The notes beneath the pieces were generated by a model. That model was given only the letters and a program-made list of their open reading frames with translations, was not told where the DNA came from and did no database searches. From Paulinella micropora (lineage: Eukaryota; Cercozoa; Imbricatea; Euglyphida), in NCBI GenBank assembly GCA_009731375.1, contig BJOX01000073.1, positions 295,154 to 319,681 of the forward strand: 24,528 nucleotides of DNA, read 5' to 3'. Positions 1 to 9,172 of this stretch are shown here, one piece after another (within the stretch, counting starts at the first letter, position 1; the number at the start of each line of letters is the position of its first letter). The translations under genes and the position numbers were made by a program.

Positions 1-12
1 TTGCGGGGGTGT

Positions 13-117
13 CATTAGAGCTTATCGTCAATTCTTCGTACTCCCCTCACGGGTGAGACGATGGAGGCGCATGTGCAGAAATGCATCAGCCATTGACAGA
101 GAAGCACTATTATTATT
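13..117 (+). repeat. Dispersed repeat R1, copy 1, followed by (ATT)n
   Basis: About 95 bp beginning CATTAGAGCTTATCG and ending GACAGAGAAGCAC is repeated almost unchanged at 13464-13558 in the same orientation. Both copies run directly into an (ATT)n array. This looks like an interspersed element with an ATT tail, or a unit that inserts into ATT arrays. On the minus strand it is open for about 26 codons in both copies, but nothing recognisable is encoded. Bases 118-330 beyond it are AT-rich with no gene that I can see. Confidence 0.7.
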
Positions 118-333
118 ATTATTATAGCTATGTGTAGTATGTACTAATAATAATAGCGATATAATAGAAATGTGTAGGTAAATAGGTATAATAATAATAA
201 TGCATGCTCTCAAGTTTCTGGATAACTGCTTTCTGAGCCCGCTCTGGTGTAACTAAACATTAAAAAAATACGTGTGTTTATGTACAAACGTGTGCATATA
301 TTCATATTAGATACATGTTATGTGAATGACAAG

Positions 334-1010
334 GTTTTGCAACATAGGTTCGTCTGCCTGTTCGGATGCAACCAAATGCGATGAGGAGATGGACATATTT
401 ATATTATATACATGTTATATGAATGATTAGGTTTTGCAACGCTGGTTCGTCTGCCTGTTCGGATGCAACCAAATGCGACGAGGAGATGGACATGTTTATA
501 TTGTATACATGTTATATAAATGATTAGGTTTTGCGACGTTGGTTCGTCTGCCTGTTCGGATGCAACGAAATGCGACGAGGAGATGGACATATTTATATGA
601 TATACATGTTATATGAATAATTAGGTTTTGCAATATTGTTTCGTCTGCCTGTTCGGATTCAACCGAATAGGATGAGGAGATGGACATATTTATACTATAT
701 ACATGTTATATGAATGATTAGGTTTTGCAACATAGGTTCTTCTGCTTGTTCGGATGCAACCGAATGGGATGAGGAGATGGACACATTTATATTATGCACG
801 TTATATGAATGATGAGGTTTTGCAATATTGGTTCGTCTGCCTGTCCGGATGCAACGAAATGCGATGGGGAGGTGGACATATTTATATTATATGCACGTTA
901 TATGAATGATTAGGTTTTGCAATATTGGTTCGTCTGCCTGTCCGGATGCAACGATATGCGACGAGGAGATGGACATATTTATATTATATACATGTTATAT
1001 GAATGATTAG
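334..1010 (+). repeat. Seven tandem ~97-bp copies of the E1 splice acceptor and exon start
   Basis: Units start at about 334, 431, 529, 625, 722, 817 and 914; the intact eighth copy is exon E1 at 1011. Most units have an intron-like end (GAATGATTAG), then the same coding start as E1: FCNIGSSAC, then S/P-DATKC, then DEEMD. Differences between copies fall largely at third positions (AAC/AAT, TCG/TCT, GCC/GCT, ACC/ACG, GAT/GAC), so the unit descends from coding sequence. Copy 4 has a stop and copy 5 has W instead of the third Cys. Copies 1-7 lack the second half of E1 and have no clear donor. Reading on after DEEMD reaches an in-frame stop at the next TAG acceptor. They look like decoy or relic acceptors. 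Confidence 0.75.
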
Positions 1011-1104
1011 GTTTTGCAATATTGGTTCGTCTGCCTGTCCGGATGCAACGAAATGCGACGAGGAGATGGACACTTGCAGCAACCCCTGCGGAGGCCACCA
1101 GCAG
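1011..1104 (+). CDS. Exon E1 (partial gene): Cys-rich segment
   Basis: Acceptor ...GAATGATTAG and donor CAGCAG|GTCGGT bound 94 bp, one base plus 31 codons, so phase 2 to 0. The peptide starts FCNIGSSACPDATKCDEEMD and continues TCSNPCGGHQQ. Its five Cys suggest an extracellular disulfide-bonded segment. I chose this frame because the seven degenerate upstream copies preserve it by synonymous change. The next exon, E2, starts in phase 0, matching this donor. What lies upstream is unknown: no start codon or signal peptide is seen in the window, so the 5' end of the gene is missing or further left. The donor GTCGGT is weak, and the family of this Cys segment is not recognised. Confidence 0.6.
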
Positions 1105-1154
1105 GTCGGTCCTTTCTTTTTTTTATTTTTTTTATTTATCTAGTCTAGCCAGCA

Positions 1155-1165
1155 AGATTTATTAC

Positions 1166-1222
<57 letters not shown>

Positions 1223-1228
1223 TGTTAT
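1155..1228 (+). repeat. (ATT)n microsatellite
   Basis: Almost pure ATT array directly before repeat R2 copy A. Similar ATT/GTT arrays follow that copy at 1640-1815, and a (GTT)n array lies at 1983-2026. Bases 1816-1982 are AT-rich with no gene seen. Confidence 0.95.
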
Positions 1229-1232
1229 TATT

Positions 1233-1643
1233 CAGCCCAATGGCCTCAAGGCGTTAAACTGTGACGCCAACTCATAACCCTTTGGTGGTAGATGCTGGGG
1301 AGGAGGGTCGTTGCGCGCGTAAAAGATCTTAAACTCCGCATATGCTGGTTGATAGCCCAGGACCCAGCAGACACCAGATTGTTATGGGTGGGGTTTCGAG
1401 GCAGCTCTAGCAACCGCGCTTGGTGTATGCACTTGCACATTCGGTGACGTCTTGCAAGAGGTTGCTGGGACTGCGGAATAACCTCGGCTTAGTGCAGTCT
1501 TGCCCTCAGGAGCTCCATCGGTGGCCCCGATCATCAGCCGAGAGACTGACACGGGGGGGTGGAGGACCTCGAACAAGGGTATTGGAGGCTTATGTCCGTT
1601 GAGGATATGCCATTAGCTGCATCAGTACGCCTCAGATATAGTA
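1233..1643 (+). repeat. Dispersed repeat R2, copy A (~410 bp)
   Basis: Begins CAGCCCAATGGCCT and ends CTCAGATATAGTA, with (ATT)n on both sides. The reverse complement occurs at 11547-11720, 12000-12411 and 12502-12813, and a diverged relative lies at about 15490-15700. It is a moderately old interspersed family. Parts are open in some copies: peptide WGFEAALATALGVCTCTFGD here corresponds to WGFEVVLATMLGVRTCTCGN in copy C. This could be the remnant of a transposon ORF or a chance open frame. No terminal repeats or RNA polymerase III promoter boxes were convincingly seen. Confidence 0.75.
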
Positions 1644-1680
<37 letters not shown>

Positions 1681-1691
1681 CATTATTATTA

Positions 1692-1725
<34 letters not shown>

Positions 1726-1759
1726 GTTGTTGTTGTTATTATTGTTATTGTTATTGTCA

Positions 1760-1794
<35 letters not shown>

Positions 1795-1982
1795 GTTGTT
1801 GTTGTTATTTTTATTAACGTAAGCAAGGTTTAATAGAAGAAAATAGACAAAGACGTTTAAACAAACTATATTCATGCGATCTGACCCAAATAAACTGAAG
1901 TACAGGTCGTAAGGAAAAGAAGTGGAACCAATCTTCAACAGCTAAGCTCCATACATAGATACATATAAGAGAAAAAGGTTTT

Positions 1983-2027
<45 letters not shown>

Positions 2028-2090
2028 CGTGCCTTCCGAGTCACGTGTTTGCTTTCATCTGTATATGTGTTATCCTTGGTGGTTGGTTAG

Positions 2091-2162
2091 GTGCTTGTTG
2101 TGTCAGTTAAGCCTGACAACTACCCCGCAGAGACCACCTGGGAGCTGCGCTCAGCGTCCAAT
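2091..2162 (+). CDS. Exon E2: start of the DNYPxETxW module
   Basis: Acceptor GGTTGGTTAG precedes 72 bp, exactly 24 codons, phase 0 to 0. The peptide is VLVVSVKPDNYPAETTWEL then RSASN. The DNYPxETxWEL signature followed by xxxGN/SN-VxVASGGPY is, from memory, typical of a repeated extracellular beta-rich module found in secreted proteins of algae and of Bacteroidetes. I cannot give a firm family name. Without splicing, the frame stops a few codons later (VSR then TAA). The assumed donor AAT|GTCTCT is weak, but it joins in frame to E3 to give [16 protein letters not shown], which is what the family predicts. Confidence 0.75.
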
Positions 2163-2169
2163 GTCTCTC

Positions 2170-2230
2170 GCTAAATATCTATCCATCTATCTATATAGCT
2201 ATCTAGCTAGCTAGGTAGTTATCTAGGAAG

Positions 2231-2276
<46 letters not shown>

Positions 2277-2285
2277 ATCTATCTA

Positions 2286-2338
<53 letters not shown>

Positions 2339-2339
2339 G

Positions 2340-2372
<33 letters not shown>

Positions 2373-2436
2373 TATTTTATCTTATTTTATCTTATCTTAT
2401 CTTATCTTATCTTATCTTATCTTATCTTATCTTATC

Positions 2437-2487
<51 letters not shown>

Positions 2488-2516
2488 CCTACCTACCTAC
2501 CTACCTACCTACCTAC

Positions 2517-2599
<83 letters not shown>

Positions 2600-2711
2600 C
2601 ATATCTATCTATCTACCTACCTATCTATCTATCTATCTATCTCTATCTATCTATCTATCTATCTATCTATATTCTATCCATCCATCAATCCATCCATCCA
2701 TCCATCTATCC

Positions 2712-2754
<43 letters not shown>

Positions 2755-2890
2755 CATCTATCTATCTACACAATATAACCATGTTTTACATGCCTGTCGA
2801 TACACAATCTAAACATCATTCCCACAAAACAACATATATAAAAACATAACTATGTTTATACTTCGGGTGTCAGGTGGCTAGTGGAGGCGC

Positions 2891-2972
<82 letters not shown>

Positions 2973-2990
2973 CGTCGTGCACTGATTACC
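2170..2990 (+). repeat. (TATC)n-rich compound microsatellites in the E2-E3 intron
   Basis: Long tetranucleotide arrays: TATC with GTCT, TTATC, CTAC and CCAT interruptions to 2770, then a second pure TATC block at about 2893-2971. On this strand TATC has no stop codons in any frame, so it yields spurious YLSI open frames. About 120 bases of ordinary AT-rich sequence lie between the blocks at 2771-2892. No gene is seen. Confidence 0.95.
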
Positions 2991-3002
2991 ACAACACAAT
3001 AC

Positions 3003-3349
<347 letters not shown>

Positions 3350-3371
3350 ATAATATGCTTTTGTAATGTAG

Positions 3372-3414
3372 GTATTGGTGGCGAGCGGAGGTCCGTATAC
3401 GGACCGTGACAGAG
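3372..3414 (+). CDS. Exon E3: ASGGPY segment of the module
   Basis: Acceptor TTTTGTAATGTAG and donor GAG|GTAGCG bound 43 bp, phase 0 to 1. The peptide is [14 protein letters not shown], with a last G completed by the next exon. VVASGGPY followed by polar residues is the expected second block of the DNYP/DSFGDG module. The phase fits E2 (0) on the left and E4 (1) on the right. The other open frame of this exon would not join to either neighbour in the module. The donor region, GTAGCGTA, is the start of the satellite that fills the next intron. Confidence 0.75.
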
Positions 3415-5490
3415 GTAGCGTATATATGTATATGTGTTAACGTTTACGTGATATATGTTTATATGTTACATGTTATATGTGGGTGTGTTATAGGTAGCGT
3501 AAACATGTATATGTGATAACGTTATGTGATATATGTTATATGTTGCATGTTATATGTGGGTGTGTTTATAGGTGGCGTAAACATGTATATGTGATACCGT
3601 TATGTGATATATGTTATATGTTGCATTTTATATGTGGTGTGTGTGTTATAGGTAGCGTAACATGTATATGTGATAACGTTATGTGATATATGTTATATGT
3701 TACATGTTATATGTGTTGTGTGTGTTATAGGTAGCGTAACATGTATATGTGATAACGTTATGTGATATATGTTATATGTTACATGTTATATGTGTTGTGT
3801 GTGTTATAGGTAGCGTAACATGTATATGTGATAACGTTATGTGATATATGTTATATGTTACATGTTATATGTGTTGTGTGTGTTATAGGTAGCGTAACAT
3901 GTATATGTGATAACGTTATGTGATATATGTTATATGTTACATGTTATATGTGTTGTGTGTGTTATAGGTAGCGTAACATGTATATGTGATAACGTTATGT
4001 GATATATGTTATATGTTACATGTTATATGTGTTGTGTGTGTTATAGGTAGCGTAACATGTATATGTGATAACGTTATGTGATATATGTTATATGTTACAT
4101 GTTATATGTGTGTGTTATAGGTAGCGTAAACATGTATTTGTGATACGTTATGTGATATATGTTATATGTTACATGTTATATGTGGTGTGTGTGTTATAGG
4201 TAGCGTAAACATGTATATGTGATAACGTTATGTGATATATGTTATATGTTACATGTTATATGTGGTCTGTTATAGGTAGCGTAACATGTATATGTGATAA
4301 CGTTATGTGATATATGTTATATGTTACATGTTATACGTGGTGTGTGTGTTCTAGGTAGCGTAAACATGTATGTGATATGTTATGTGATATATGTTATATG
4401 TTATATGTTATATGTGGGTGTGTTATAGGTAGCGTAAACATGTATATGTGATAAGTTATGTTATATATGTTTATATGTTGCATGTTATATGTGTGTGTTT
4501 GTGTGTTATAGGTAACGTAACATGTATATGTGATACGTTATGCGATATATGTTATATGTTATATGTGTGTGTGTTATAGGTAGCGTAACGTGTATATGTG
4601 ATATGTTATGTGATATATGTTATATGTTGCATGTTATATGTGGTGTGTTATAGGTAGCGTAACATGTATATGTGATACGTTATGTGATATATGTTATATG
4701 TTACATGTTATATGTGTGTGTGTTTTAGGTAGCGTAAACATGTATATGTGATATGTTATGTGATAAATGTTATATGTTACATGTTATATGTGGGTGTGTT
4801 ATAGGTAGCGTAAGCATGTGTATGTGATAACGTTATGTGATATATGTTATATGTTGCGTGATATGTGTGGGTGTGTTATAGGTAGCGTAAGCATGTATAT
4901 GTGATACGTTATGTGATATATGTTATATGTTGCATGTTATATGTGGTGTGTGTGTAATAGGTAGCGTAAACATGTATATGTGATACGTTATGTGATATAT
5001 GTTACATGTTATATGTGTGTGTGTTATAGGTAGCGTAACATGTATATGTGATAACGTTATGTGATATATGTTATATGTTACATGTTATATGTGGTGTGTG
5101 TGTTATAGGTAGCGTAAACATGTATATGTGATACGTCATGTGATATATGTTATATGTTACATGTTATATGTGGTGTGTGTGTTATAGGTAGCGTAACATG
5201 TATATGTGATACGTTATGTGATGTATGTTATATGTTACATGTTATATGTGGTGTGATATATGTAGCGTAACATGTATATGTGATACGTTGTGTGATATAT
5301 GTTATATGTTACATTTTATATGTGGGTGTGTTATAGGTAGCGTAAACATGTATATGTGATAACGTTATGTGATATATGTTATATGTTACATGTTATATGT
5401 GGTGTGTTATAGGTAGCGTAAACATGTATATGTGTTATGTGATATATGTTATATGTTGCATGTTATACGTGGTGCGTTATATGTTTTACA
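3415..5490 (+). repeat. ~79-bp tandem satellite with an AG|GT junction in each unit
   Basis: Roughly 27 units of about 55-80 bp each carry GTTATAG|GTAGCGTAA, then CATGTATATGTGATAACG, then GATATATGTTATATGTTACA. Six units from about 3651 to 4046 are nearly identical with a 79-bp period; others vary. The first unit is the donor of E3 itself, and the end of each unit resembles the acceptor before E4 (GTGTGTCGTAG). No coding potential is seen. Confidence 0.9.
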
Positions 5491-5514
5491 TGATATACGT
5501 CTTCTGTTAAATGT

Positions 5515-6362
5515 CAGGTGCTAAGTAATGTACATCTGTATATGCTAAGTAACGTACATCTGTAAATGCTAAATAATGTACATCTGTATATGCTAAATAA
5601 TGTACATCTGTATATGCTAAATCATGTACATCGGTATATGCTAAATAATGTATCTGTATATGCTAAATAATGCACATCTGGAAATGCTAAATCAGTACAT
5701 CTGTATATTCTAAGTCATGTACATCTGTATATGCTAAATAATGTACATCTGTATATGCTAAGTAATGTACATCTGTATGTGCTACATAATGTACATCTGT
5801 ATATGCTAAGTAATGTATATCTGTGCTAAGTCATGTACATCTGTATATGCTAAATAATGTACATCTGTATATGCAAAGTAATGTACATCTGTATATGCTA
5901 AATCATGTACACCTGTATATGCTAAATCATGTACATCTGTATATGCTAAGTAATGTACATCTGTATATGCTAAATCATGTACATCTGTATATGCTAAGTA
6001 ATGTACATCTGTATATGCTAAATCATGTACACCTGTATATGCTAAATAAATGTACATCTGTATATGCTAAATAATGTACATCTGTATATGCAAAGTAATG
6101 TACATCTGTATATGCTAAATCATGTACACCTATATGCTAAATCATGTACATCTGTATATGCTAAGTAATGTACATCTGTATATGCTAAATCATGTACACC
6201 TGTATATGCTAAATCATGTACATCTGTATATGCTAAATAATGTACATCTGTATATGCTAAGTAATGTACATCTGTACATGCTAAATCATGTACATCTGTA
6301 TATGCTAAATAATGTGCATCTGTATATGCTAAATAATATACAACTGTAAATATGCTAAATAA
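5515..6362 (+). repeat. 24-bp tandem satellite
   Basis: About 35 units of 24 bp with consensus TATATGCTAAGTAATGTACA then TCTG. Variation is mostly AAATAA / AAGTAA / AAATCA. Open frames over it (MLNHVHLY, LAYTDVH) are translations of the repeat, not genes. It ends about 35 bp before the E4 acceptor. Confidence 0.95.
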
Positions 6363-6396
6363 TGTGTTGTGTTAAATGATATATGGTGTGTCGTAG

Positions 6397-6460
6397 GTGA
6401 GGTGCGATCTAGCGCACATTGCTTGTCTCCAGGAAGCTATACTTTCACCATCTTTGACTC
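6397..6460 (+). CDS. Exon E4: CLSPGxYTFTIFDS segment of the module
   Basis: Acceptor GGTGTGTCGTAG and donor GACTC|GTAATC bound 64 bp, phase 1 to 2. The peptide is EVRSSAHCLSPGSYTFTIFD with a first Gly completed from E3 and a last Ser completed by E5. CL-x-P/D-G-x-YTFTIxDS is the third block of the module, leading straight into DSFGDG of E5. The frame is set by phase agreement on both sides and by the family pattern. The 3' half of this exon, with an upstream CAG acceptor, is duplicated at 6631-6655. The donor is followed immediately by a (CT)n tract. Confidence 0.85.
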
Positions 6461-6464
6461 GTAA

Positions 6465-6516
<52 letters not shown>

Positions 6517-6630
6517 CCTCTCTCTACCCCTCTCTCCCTCTCTCTTTCTCTCTCTCTCCCTCTCTCTCCCCCTCTCTCCCTCTCTCTTTCTCTCTCTCTA
6601 TATATATATATATATATTGTCTCTCTCCAG
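6461..6630 (+). repeat. (CT)n pyrimidine tract
   Basis: CT dinucleotide repeats with CCT and TTTCTC interruptions, then a short (TA)n. Antisense translation gives RERERE open frames, which are not genes. Confidence 0.95.
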
Positions 6631-6655
6631 GCTACACTTTCACCATATTTGACTC
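6631..6655 (+). CDS. Duplicate microexon E4' (25 bp)
   Basis: TTGTCTCTCTCCAG precedes GC TAC ACT TTC ACC ATA TTT GAC TC, followed by the donor GTAATC. It encodes (G)YTFTIFD(S), the same as the end of E4, and has the same phases (1 to 2). It could therefore replace E4 in a transcript, dropping the CLSPG part, but it cannot be added after E4 without a frameshift. The flanking (CT)n tract is duplicated too. It is either a usable alternative microexon or a relic of tandem duplication. Confidence 0.5.
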
Positions 6656-6663
6656 GTAATCTC

Positions 6664-6720
<57 letters not shown>

Positions 6721-7068
6721 TTTTTTTTTTTTTTTTTTNNNNNNNNNNCTCTTTTTTTTTTTTTTTTTTTTTTTTTGTTGTTTGTTTGTTTGTTTTGTTT
6801 GCTTTGTTTTGTTTTTGTTGTTGTTGTTGTTGTTGTATATATATATATATACATGTATGTATGTATGTATGTATGTATGTGTGTATGTATGTGTGTATGC
6901 ATGCATGCATCCATGCATGCATGCATACAGCATACATAAATGCATGCATGCATGCATGCATGCATGTATGCATGTATGTATGTATGTATGTATGTATGTA
7001 TGCATGTGGTATGTATGTCTGTATGTATGTATGTATGTATGTATGTATGTATGTGTATTCGCTTGCAG
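6656..7068 (+). repeat. (CT)n, poly-T, assembly gap, (GTTT)/(GTT), (ATGT)/(ATGC) arrays
   Basis: CT repeats run into a T tract and a 10-base gap (6739-6748), then T again, GTTT and GTT repeats, TA, and ATGT/ATGC tetranucleotide arrays up to the E5 acceptor. No gene is seen. Confidence 0.95.
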
Positions 7069-7097
7069 GTTTGGTGATGGCTGTTGCTGCTCGTACG
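7069..7097 (+). CDS. Exon E5: FGDGCCCSYG microexon
   Basis: Acceptor TATTCGCTTGCAG and donor ACG|GTATCT bound only 29 bp, phase 2 to 1. Joined to E4 and E6 it reads TFTIFDSFGDGCCCSYGNGE, an excellent match to the DSx-GDG-xCC-xYGNGxY signature of the module. Both neighbours supply the missing bases of the split Ser and Gly codons. It sits alone between ATGT and TATC microsatellites and would be missed by ordinary ORF calling. Confidence 0.85.
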
Positions 7098-7302
7098 GTA
7101 TCTGCCTATCTATCTGTCTATCTGTCTATCTATCTATCTATCTATATATCCATTTATCTATCTGTCAATCTTCCTAACTACATACCTGCCTACCTGCCTA
7201 CCTACCTACCTACCTACCCCTCTACCCATCTATCTACCCATCTACCCATCTACCTATTTACCTCTCTACCTACCTACCTACCTAGCTACATATCTACCTA
7301 CC

Positions 7303-7357
<55 letters not shown>

Positions 7358-7360
7358 TTA
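7098..7360 (+). repeat. (TATC)n / (CTAC)n compound microsatellite
   Basis: Tetranucleotide array filling the short E5-E6 intron. It is pyrimidine-rich on the sense strand and runs to within a few bases of the TTTATCTAG acceptor. Confidence 0.95.
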
Positions 7361-7365
7361 TCTAG

Positions 7366-7451
7366 GAAACGGCGAGTATGTTCTTAAAGACGCCAAACTA
7401 AACCGCGTTCTCAAAACAGGCGGTTCGTTCGGAAAATCAGAGTCCACAACG
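7366..7451 (+). CDS. Exon E6: NGEYVL ... GGSFGKSESTT segment
   Basis: Acceptor TATTTATCTAG and donor ACG|GTAAAA bound 86 bp, phase 1 to 0, with no stop in this frame and stops in both others. It encodes NGEYVLKDAKLNRVLKTGGS then FGKSESTT. GxYxL...VLxxGGxFGxSExTT is the C-terminal block of the same module. The first Gly is split with E5, and the last block continues into VTLPSA of E7, giving SESTTVTLP, the expected closing beta strand. This is the clearest single exon of the gene. Confidence 0.88.
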
Positions 7452-7524
7452 GTAAAACCTATCAATAAATCAATCTATTTATCTTTCTTTCAGTCAGTCT
7501 CTGTCTATGTCTATTTCTATTCAG

Positions 7525-7642
7525 ATTAGGTTACACTGCCCAGAGCGGGTCCATCGAACCCTCTCACTATTCCTCTACTCCTGCTTCTTCTCCCTCTCAC
7601 TCTCCATCTCTCTATATCTAAGTCCATGTCCATGCCTATTCT

Positions 7643-7675
<33 letters not shown>

Positions 7676-7740
7676 ATCTCTCTATGTCTCAAGTCCATGT
7701 CCATGCCTATTATCTATCTCTATCTCTCCATCTCCATACT
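7525..7740 (+). pseudogene. Degenerate duplicate of exon E7 start (copy 1)
   Basis: ATTCAGATTAG precedes GTT ACA CTG CCC AGA GCG, matching the VTLPSA start of E7 at 8109. The following CCTCTACTCCTGCTTCTTCT tract matches the E7 Pro/Ser linker: STPASSPSHSPS in a shifted frame, against PTAAPSPSRSPS. A frameshift and a stop break it. An internal ~65-bp tandem duplication (7604 onward and 7670 onward, both containing AAGTCCATGTCCATGCCTAT) adds CT repeats. It would not give an intact product if spliced from E6. Confidence 0.6.
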
Positions 7741-7741
7741 C

Positions 7742-7787
7742 TTTCTTTCTTTTCTTTTCTTTTCTTTTCTGTTCTTCTTTCTTTCCT

Positions 7788-7825
<38 letters not shown>

Positions 7826-7828
7826 GGA
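7742..7828 (+). repeat. (TTTC)n and (GTT)n microsatellites
   Basis: Short TTTTC and GTT arrays between the two E7 relics. Confidence 0.9.
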
Positions 7829-7850
7829 TGCCTATGTCTTCGCATATGCC

Positions 7851-7953
7851 GCGCTGAAAGACCAAACATATATTTCTTACTTCTTATCAGGTGATACTGC
7901 CAAGTGCAGCGCTGAAAGACCAAACATATATTTCTCGCTCACCACCTCATAAT
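7851..7953 (+). pseudogene. Short duplicate of exon E7 start (copy 2)
   Basis: Acceptor ACTTCTTATCAG at 7890 precedes GTG ATA CTG CCA AGT GCA GCG (VILPSAA), a close match to VTLPSAA of E7 and differing mainly at third positions. The segment GCGCTGAAAGACCAAACATA is present twice, at 7851 and 7909, a 58-bp duplication spanning the acceptor. After VILPSAALKDQTYISRSPPH the homology to E7 ends. It could serve as an alternative acceptor but lacks the linker. Confidence 0.55.
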
Positions 7954-7980
7954 GTGCTTAACTTACCGAGAAAACCACAT

Positions 7981-8080
7981 CTTCGTCTCGCCGAATTTCA
8001 CGTATTTTACGGACGAGCCGGGCCTACGGGCTCGCCGGCCCGGCTCGCCCGTAAAACACGTGGAAATTTTGGCCAGCCGC
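7981..8080. repeat. GC-rich hairpin element H2
   Basis: Left arm about 7987-8024 (CGCCGAATTTCACGTATTTT, ACGGACGAGCCGGGCC) pairs almost perfectly with 8037-8080 (GGCCCGGCTCGCCCGT, AAAACACGTGGAAATTTTGG), leaving a loop of about 12 bases. It is homologous to H1 at 3269-3349 but more intact. It ends 28 bp upstream of the E7 acceptor. The 3' flank (GCAGAATATAATATTCTTAC then TTGTGATTAG) resembles the H1 flank (GCATAATATGCTTTTGTAAT then GTAG). Confidence 0.8.
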
Positions 8081-8108
8081 AGAATATAATATTCTTACTT
8101 GTGATTAG

Positions 8109-8354
8109 GTGACACTGCCGAGTGCGGCGCCTGCTACTACCACCAGGCCTCCTACTACTAACCCTCCTACTGCTGCTCCCTCCCCTTCTCGCTCTCCATC
8201 TCAATTTGAATCACCCGAGTCACTTTCGTATACTCCTTCTACCTCGCTATCTCCTTCACTTTCCCCATCCCGTACGCCATCCAACTCACTTTCTTCTTCT
8301 CGCTCCTTATCTCGCTCCTTGTCTCGCTCCCCTGCGCCTCCACCATGCGATGTG
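8109..8354 (+). CDS. Exon E7: VTLPSAA plus Ser/Pro/Thr-rich linker
   Basis: Acceptor TTCTTACTTGTGATTAG and donor GATGTG|GTAATG bound 246 bp, 82 codons, phase 0 to 0. It starts VTLPSAAPATTTRPPTTNPP, completing the beta module begun in E2-E6. It continues as a low-complexity linker rich in S, P, T and R (PSPSRSPSQFESPES, SLSPSLSPSRTPSNSLSSSR) and ends PAPPPCDV, leading into the Cys-rich E8. Such linkers are typical of O-glycosylated secreted or cell-wall proteins. Two degraded copies of its start lie upstream at 7530 and 7891, and their third-position differences support this frame. Confidence 0.82.
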
Positions 8355-8520
8355 GTAATGATATCCTTTCTTTATGTGTATGATTAATCTTGTATCAATG
8401 TTGTTGTTGTTGTTGTTGTTGTTGTTATTCTTGTTTTTTTTTTTATTGTTGTTGTTGTTCTTTTTATTGTTGTTATTGTAATGTACACGTATTGATGTAT
8501 GCATGTTATGTATTATGCTG
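8355..8520 (+). repeat. (GTT)n-bearing intron start
   Basis: First part of the E7-E8 intron: GTT/TTA repeats and a short T run. No gene is seen. Confidence 0.8.
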
Positions 8521-9110
8521 AGGAGTGGTTCATGTGGATTGCGCATTCAGTGCTATCAGTAATACATGTTATGTATATGTATGTATGCATGTAATGTGTA
8601 TTCATGTAGGAGAGTGGTTCATGCGAATTGAGCACGCAAGGCTAGTGTATCTAAATGTTATGTATATGTATGTTATATGTATATATGTGTATGTTTGAAA
8701 TGTATGCAGGGGGGGGAGTGCGCATTAGGCACTCAGTGCTATTGTAGCTAAATGTTATGTATATATGTATGTTATGTGTATAGATGTGTATGTTTGATAT
8801 GTATGCAGGGGGGGAGNNNNNNNNNNNNNNNNNNNNNNNNNNNNNNNNNNNNNNNNNNNNNNNNNNNNNNNNNNNNNNNNNNNNNNNNNNNNNNNNNNNN
8901 NNGAGTGGTTCATGCGAATTGAGCACTCAGTGCCATTGTAGCTAAATGTTTTGTATATATGTATGTTATATGTATATGTGTGTATGTTTGATATGTAGGC
9001 AGGGGGGGAGTGGTTCATGCGAATTGAACACTGAGTGCTATTGTAACTTAATGTTATATATACATGTATATATATATACATATCTACATATATATATATA
9101 TGTACATATA
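8521..9110 (+). repeat. ~97-bp tandem array of E8-like acceptor and exon copies
   Basis: At least six units carry GAGTGGTTCATGCGAATTGA or a variant (about 8521, 8610, 8710, 8809 entering a gap, 8903 and 9003). Most are preceded by an acceptor-like TATGCAG or TGTAG and a G run. Read in the E8 frame, the unit at 9003 gives GGSGSCELNTECYC, matching GGGFCSSSSQCC of E8. Others give GSCELSTQC or GSCGLRIQC. The unit at 8710 is frameshifted by a deletion, and an 86-base gap (8817-8902) falls inside the array. A GT usually follows the short conserved block (TATT|GTAACT), but in a phase that would not join to E9. The rest of each unit is AT/GT-rich intron. Confidence 0.7.
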
Positions 9111-9172
9111 TATATGTACGTATGTATGTATGTATGTATATATGTTATGTGTATATATGTGTATGTATGTAG

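Noticed and set aside
334-1010. CRISPR-like array of ~97-bp regular units
   Set aside because: Units are wholly homologous with no unique spacers, and each carries an intron end and exon start of a eukaryotic gene.
2339-2812. Long open frame rich in YLSI
   Set aside because: It is the translation of TATC repeats, which have no stop in any frame on this strand; the same applies to similar frames at 9765-10301, 22096-22809 and 23067-23984.
5515-6362. Possible repeat-protein gene (MLNHVHLY / LAYTDVH)
   Set aside because: Both strands are open because the 24-bp unit is a multiple of three; changes between units show no codon pattern and single-base indels break the frame.
6465-7005. Open frames rich in RERERE and HTYIHT on the minus strand
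   Set aside because: They are translations of GA and TACA repeats and cross an assembly gap.
8651-9081. Minus-strand reading of the 8.5-9.1 kb array with NST-x-C motifs
   Set aside because: The frame is partly conserved, but there is no donor on that strand. The + strand has acceptors in most units and the matching exon E8 in correct phase.
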